The notes beneath the pieces were generated by a model that saw only the letters and a list, made by a program, of their open reading frames with translations, searched no databases and was not told the origin of the DNA. A DNA stretch of 64,000 nucleotides from an uncultured Marinoscillum sp. Lineage in GTDB: Bacteria > Bacteroidota > Bacteroidia > Cytophagales > MED-G16. Positions within the stretch are counted from its first letter, which is position 1. The number at the start of each line of letters is the position of its first letter. The stretch is from the NCBI GenBank assembly GCA_902633975.1, contig CACPHX010000006.1, forward strand, positions 1-64,000, given 5' to 3'. Of this stretch, positions 60,263-64,000 are shown in pieces. A program made the position numbers and the translations under genes.

Positions 60263-61063
60263 ATGATTTTAAAAGGGAAAAAAGGAATAATCTCAGGTGC
60301 ACTTGATGAAAGCTCCATAGCTTGGAAAGTTGCTGAAAGATGTCATCAAGAAGGAGCAAAACTTTTACTGACTAATGCGCCTATGGCTATGAGAATGGGG
60401 AAAATTAATGAACTAGGTGAAAAGTGCAATGCAGAAGTAATTGGAGCTGACCTTACATCAATTGAAGAAATAGAAAATTTATATGAAAAATCATTATCAA
60501 ATCTTAGTGGAAAAATTGATTTTATACTGCACTCAGTTGGTATGTCTCCAAACGTTAGGAAAAAGAAGGAATATGGTGACCTTAATTACGATTGGTTAAA
60601 TAAAACTTTAGATGTTTCGGCCATTTCCTTTCATAAAATGCTTCAAGTTGCAGAGAAAAATAATGTTCTAAATGAATGGTCCTCATCGGTTGCATTATCA
60701 TACGTCGCCGCTCAAAGAACTTTTCCTTTTTACTCAGACATGGCAGAAGCAAAATCATTACTTGAGTCAATAGCCAGGAGCTACGGTTACAGACTTGGTA
60801 AGCTTAATAATTCAAGAGTTAATACTATATCGCAATCCCCAACTATCACTACTGCTGGATCCGGAATTAGTGGATTTCAAGCATTTTTTAATTATGCTGA
60901 AAAAATGTCTCCTTTGGGTAATGCAACAGCTGATGAGTGTGCAAATTATTGTATATTTTTATTTTCTGACATGAGTAAGAAAATAACAATGCAAAATTTA
61001 TTTCACGATGGTGGATTTTCATCAACCGGAATTTCAGAAGATATTATTGAAGATTTTAGTTAA
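60263..61063 (+). CDS. fabI: Enoyl-[acyl-carrier-protein] reductase (NADH)
   Basis: A 266-residue SDR-type reductase in fatty-acid elongation. The FabI signature is GKKGIISGALDESSIAWKVA, then FILHSVGMSP, and the catalytic Tyr-x6-Lys in PFYSDMAEAKSLLESIARSYG, with SQSPTITTAGSGI near the substrate loop. FabI reduces trans-2-enoyl-ACP with NADH. It is complete and follows the 66-aa gene by 3 bp; the ispE start is 3 bp after its stop. Confidence 0.95.
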   Translation: MILKGKKGIISGALDESSIAWKVAERCHQEGAKLLLTNAPMAMRMGKINELGEKCNAEVIGADLTSIEEIENLYEKSLSNLSGKIDFILHSVGMSPNVRKKKEYGDLNYDWLNKTLDVSAISFHKMLQVAEKNNVLNEWSSSVALSYVAAQRTFPFYSDMAEAKSLLESIARSYGYRLGKLNNSRVNTISQSPTITTAGSGISGFQAFFNYAEKMSPLGNATADECANYCIFLFSDMSKKITMQNLFHDGGFSSTGISEDIIEDFS

Positions 61064-61066
61064 CCA

Positions 61067-61873
61067 ATGCTTCTATATCCTAATGCCAAGATAAATATTG
61101 GTTTAAATATCACAGAAAAATTACAATCTGGATACCACAACATTGAATCTTGCTTCTGTCCTGTAAGCCTATTTGACATAATTGAAGTAAAAGAATCAGT
61201 TACATCTGAATTAATAGAAACAGGTATTCCTATTAAATGTAAAGAGGAGGACAACTTGATTTTAAAGGTTCTTAACAATTTACCTCAAAGGAAGAATTAT
61301 AAGATTCATTTACATAAAAATATACCTATTGGATCAGGGTTAGGTGGAGGATCATCAGATGCCGCAATCTTTCTAAAATATTTGAACGCAGAAAATGGAT
61401 CAAAACTTTCAAAAAAAAATCTTTACTCGATTGCAAATAGAATAGGTAGTGACTGTCCTTTTTTCATTGATAATAAAATAAAGTACGTGACAGGTACCGG
61501 TAATATCCTTGATAAAATAAATATTGATATGAATAATAAATATATCATAATATATTGTCCAAATGAAAAAATATCTACTGCAGAGGCTTACAACACAATC
61601 AAACCAAAAAAGGGAAATTACAATTTAAAAGAAGTATTAGAAAACGAGAATTTAGAAAATTGGGATAAGTATGTGAAAAATGATTTTGAACCCTTTGCTA
61701 TGAAAAAAATTAAAAGTCTCAAAAAAATTAAAAAAAATTTTATTGACAAAGGTGCAAAATTTGTTAGTTTATCAGGAAGTGGATCATCTATTTTTGGAAT
61801 ATTTGATAGAATAGATTCAGCAGAATACTTTGCAGGGATGAAAAACATATATTTTACAGAGGTGATTAACTAA
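61067..61873 (+). CDS. ispE: 4-diphosphocytidyl-2-C-methyl-D-erythritol kinase
   Basis: A 268-residue GHMP kinase of the MEP isoprenoid pathway. Family motifs are PNAKINIGLNITEKLQSGYH, the ATP loop PIGSGLGGGSSDAAIFLK, RIGSDCPFFIDNK and a Gly-Ser loop SLSGSGSSIFGIF. It phosphorylates CDP-ME with ATP. The presence of ispE indicates the non-mevalonate route for this organism. Overlaps convergent thiL by 8 bp. Confidence 0.96.
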   Translation: MLLYPNAKINIGLNITEKLQSGYHNIESCFCPVSLFDIIEVKESVTSELIETGIPIKCKEEDNLILKVLNNLPQRKNYKIHLHKNIPIGSGLGGGSSDAAIFLKYLNAENGSKLSKKNLYSIANRIGSDCPFFIDNKIKYVTGTGNILDKINIDMNNKYIIIYCPNEKISTAEAYNTIKPKKGNYNLKEVLENENLENWDKYVKNDFEPFAMKKIKSLKKIKKNFIDKGAKFVSLSGSGSSIFGIFDRIDSAEYFAGMKNIYFTEVIN

Positions 61874-62876
61874 AATGTTTCCAACCAAAGGATTTTAATT
61901 CATCCTCACTCCCGTCATTATTTACTAAAATTTTATTACTATTCTTAGTAAAAAAGCCAATTGGAATTAAAGATTCATTTTCAATTTTTTTAAAATCTTC
62001 AGGACTTAAAGAAAACAATAATTCATATTCCTCTCCCCCATTTAAAACTGAAGATAAATAATCTATTTCAAGTTCTTTTGCCGTTGTCATCACATCATTT
62101 GAAATCGGTAGTTTTTCTTCAAAAATTTTGAATCCAAGATTTGAAGAATCACTTAAATGCATTAGATCGGATGATAACCCATCTGAAATATCTATCATTG
62201 AATTAGGGATTACATCATTTTTTAAAAAATGATCAATGATATCTCCTCTTGCCTTTGGCCTTAACTGTTTTTCTATAATATTTTTGTATTTTTCTAAATT
62301 AGGTTGATTTTTTGGATCTTTAATAAAATTTGATTTTTCCCTCTGAAGAATTCTTAAACCAACATATGATCTTCCAAGGTCGCCTGAAACACAAATCACA
62401 TCATTAGCCTTTGCTCCGTTTCTTCTTACTATTTTTTTTTCTTCAATTGATCCCAATGCCGTACAGGAAATTGTCATCCCTGAAATTGATGATGACGTAT
62501 CACCTCCGAGCAAATCTATATTATATTCATCGCAGGCAATTTTGACTCCTTCATAGAATTCTAAAATAGTATCAGATCTAAACTTACTACTTACTGCAAT
62601 ATTTAAGATAATTTGAGAAGGTATTGCATTCATAGAATAAATATCTGACAGATTAACAATTACAGACTTATAACCAAGGTGCTTAATAGGAAAATAAGTT
62701 AAGTCAAAATGAACTCCTTCAATCAACATGTCTGATGAAACAACTGTATCCTTTCCTCGAAAATTTATTACTCCAGCATCATCTCCGATTCCAATCAAAG
62801 ATGAATCATTTTTACATGGAAATTTTTTTTTGATTTCATCAATTAAACCAAACTCTCCTAGTTGATATATATCCAT
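61866..62876 (-). CDS. thiL: Thiamine-monophosphate kinase
   Basis: A 336-residue AIR-synthetase/PurM-like fold enzyme making thiamine diphosphate. Signature segments are SLIGIGDDAGVINFRGKD, SSDMLIEGVHFDLTYF, HLGYKSVIVNLSDIYSMNA, LLGGDTSSS and SMIDISDGLSSDLMHLSD. Complete. The start is 42 bp from the divergent IscA-like gene. Confidence 0.95.
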   Translation of the reverse strand: MDIYQLGEFGLIDEIKKKFPCKNDSSLIGIGDDAGVINFRGKDTVVSSDMLIEGVHFDLTYFPIKHLGYKSVIVNLSDIYSMNAIPSQIILNIAVSSKFRSDTILEFYEGVKIACDEYNIDLLGGDTSSSISGMTISCTALGSIEEKKIVRRNGAKANDVICVSGDLGRSYVGLRILQREKSNFIKDPKNQPNLEKYKNIIEKQLRPKARGDIIDHFLKNDVIPNSMIDISDGLSSDLMHLSDSSNLGFKIFEEKLPISNDVMTTAKELEIDYLSSVLNGGEEYELLFSLSPEDFKKIENESLIPIGFFTKNSNKILVNNDGSEDELKSFGWKHFS

Positions 62877-62905
62877 TTTAACTCAAAATTTTTATAATTA
62901 ATATA

Positions 62906-62913
62906 TAATTTTG
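62906..62913 (+). promoter_or_regulatory. TAATTTTG -7 box upstream of the IscA-like gene
   Basis: An exact TAnnTTTG match ending 5 bp before the ATG at 62919, implying a very short or absent leader. Same sequence as the box before valS. No TTTG -33 element seen. Confidence 0.45.
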
Positions 62914-62918
62914 TAACA

Positions 62919-63245
62919 ATGATTAAAATTACAGATAAGGCTGCAAAAAAGCTTGAAGAGCTCAGAAATTCTGAAAACTTTTCAAGTAAACATAATGTTA
63001 GAGTTAATGTTAAAGGAGGAGGGTGCTCTGGTCTACTATATGACTTAAAGTTTGATGATAAAACAACAGAAAATGATCAATTTTTTGAGGACAACGGTAC
63101 AAAAATTATAGTTGATAAAAAAAGCCTTTTCTATATTCTTGGAACCGAATTAGATTTCAGTGATGGATTGAATGGTAAAGGATTTCAATTTAAAAATCCT
63201 AATGCAACAAGAACATGTGGGTGCGGAGAAAGCTTCTCAGTTTAG
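62919..63245 (+). CDS. HesB/IscA-family iron-sulfur cluster assembly protein
   Basis: A 108-residue A-type carrier protein. The three conserved cysteines are present: one in VKGGGCSGLLYDLKF and the Cys-x-Cys pair in TRTCGCGESFSV near the C-terminus, with IVDKKSLFYILGTELDF between. It likely passes 2Fe-2S or 4Fe-4S clusters to apoproteins. No isc/suf operon is adjacent. Its end overlaps convergent purF by 4 bp. Confidence 0.93.
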   Translation: MIKITDKAAKKLEELRNSENFSSKHNVRVNVKGGGCSGLLYDLKFDDKTTENDQFFEDNGTKIIVDKKSLFYILGTELDFSDGLNGKGFQFKNPNATRTCGCGESFSV

Positions 63246-64000
63246 TATGCTCTTTTACTAATTCCGTCACAGTAATTCATAAATGATCTATTTGCAACTT
63301 TATTTCCACCTAATGTGGGATAATCTCCAGTGAAATACCAGTCTCCTAAATGGTCTGGACAAGCTTTATTTAGGTTTTCAATTGTCTGATAAATGATCTT
63401 AAGTTCAGATTTAAATCCTTTAGGTTTAACTATCTCTGAAACTGAATCAGATATCTGCTCATATGTGTAAAGATCATATAGTTCCTTAACATGATTAATT
63501 GGATTCTTAGACGTTAGGGACGCTTTACATTTATCATATACCTCTTTAATTAATTGATCCTTTTTATCTAATTTAATTAATCTTATTAAACCTCTAAAAG
63601 CAACAAATTGATTCATTTTACTCATGTCTATTCCGTAGCAGTCAGGATATCTAATTTGAGGAGAAGATGATACAAAAATTACTTTTTTAGCTTCAAGAGA
63701 AGATAAAAGAGTCAAAATACTCTTCTCTAGTGTTGTGCCCCTAACTATTGAATCATCAATTATAACAATTGAATCTTTATTTTTTTTGACAATACCGTAT
63801 GTTGTATCATAGACATTCGATACCAATTCATTTCTAGAGTCACCGTGCGTTATGAAAGTTCTCATTTTTACATCCTTACTAACTAACTTTTCAATTCTTG
63901 TCTTTAGATATATTAATTCCTCTTCAGAACCATCGTAAGATTTTTTATCAATAAAAATTTCCTTCTTCTTGGTGGTTAGATGATCTTTTATACCATCTAT
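63242..64000 (-). CDS. purF: Amidophosphoribosyltransferase, C-terminal part (partial at window edge)
   Basis: The first enzyme of purine biosynthesis, glutamine-PRPP amidotransferase. The frame stays open to the window end, so only the C-terminal ~250 residues are visible. The first Met (63865) is internal: upstream codons read KEIFIDKKSYDGSEEEL. The PRPP-binding loop is intact (VIIDDSIVRGTT), as are SSSPQIRYPDCYGIDMSK and RTFITHGDSRNELVSNVYD. The sequence resembles the long Bacteroidota version of PurF. Confidence 0.93.
   Translation of the reverse strand: MDGIKDHLTTKKKEIFIDKKSYDGSEEELIYLKTRIEKLVSKDVKMRTFITHGDSRNELVSNVYDTTYGIVKKNKDSIVIIDDSIVRGTTLEKSILTLLSSLEAKKVIFVSSSPQIRYPDCYGIDMSKMNQFVAFRGLIRLIKLDKKDQLIKEVYDKCKASLTSKNPINHVKELYDLYTYEQISDSVSEIVKPKGFKSELKIIYQTIENLNKACPDHLGDWYFTGDYPTLGGNKVANRSFMNYCDGISKRAY

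Overview
The window is AT-rich chromosomal DNA from a member of the Bacteroidota, probably a marine or aquatic free-living Cytophagia- or Flavobacteriia-like bacterium. The evidence is a GldC homologue, a PorD-like (DUF4835) type IX secretion factor, a TonB-dependent receptor with an N-terminal carboxypeptidase-regulatory-like domain, DUF5777 and DUF5723 outer-membrane proteins, a Bacteroidota-type RNA polymerase omega subunit, few Shine-Dalgarno sequences, and several TAnnTTTG (-7) promoter boxes just upstream of start codons. I cannot assign a genus. Three tRNA genes (Pro-UGG, Arg-UCU, Ser-GCU), all on the minus strand, punctuate the window. There is no rRNA, CRISPR array or recognisable transposase.

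Layout. 0-9.2 kb: end of ribF, gldC, a TonB receptor with a SGNH-like lipoprotein that has lost its catalytic residues, a Tat-signal class V aminotransferase and valS. 9.2-14.5 kb: osmC, a DUF5777-YceI-SDR-steroid 5-alpha-reductase-like gene string, and a umuDC mutagenesis operon preceded by two abutting 19-bp palindromes. 14.5-18.8 kb: tRNA-Pro, a UPF0145 protein, a possible peptidase remnant, a Tat-signal HisC-like aminotransferase, a sulfatase, an e(P4)-like phosphatase and tRNA-Arg.

18.8-30.5 kb is the accessory region. It holds two NTF2-like lipoproteins and a four-gene restriction-modification module (two small nuclease-like proteins facing two cytosine-5 methyltransferases). These are followed by a run of small secreted, membrane or lipid-anchored proteins (including a Kazal-like lipoprotein) and a frameshifted alpha/beta hydrolase. 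A third NTF2-like lipoprotein closes the region. Short GC-rich hairpin repeats with an ACGGGGTTG core are scattered through it and flank the restriction module.

30.5-37.4 kb: a quinone-reductase-like flavoprotein, an envelope operon (OmpA-like protein, 694-aa lipoprotein, DUF5723 barrel), a histone-deacetylase-family amidohydrolase and tRNA-Ser. 37.4-49.8 kb: a reduced Bat (VWA + TPR) pair, purC, a STAS protein, a queuosine-precursor transporter, an RNA methyltransferase, PAP2, SCO1-like, riboflavin synthase, a thioesterase, a TlpA-like lipoprotein, alaS, an M23 peptidase and a MerR regulator. 49.8-64 kb: a sugar isomerase and Gfo/Idh oxidoreductase, ppk1, mdh, tilS, then an envelope and lipid string (OstA-like, bamD, rpoZ, porD-like, fabI, ispE), thiL, an IscA-like protein and the C-terminal part of purF.

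Most genes outside 18.8-30.5 kb are core metabolism or envelope biogenesis. The best candidates for something new are the paired restriction module with its flanking hairpins, the catalytically dead SGNH lipoprotein coupled to its TonB receptor, and the tandem operator in front of umuDC.
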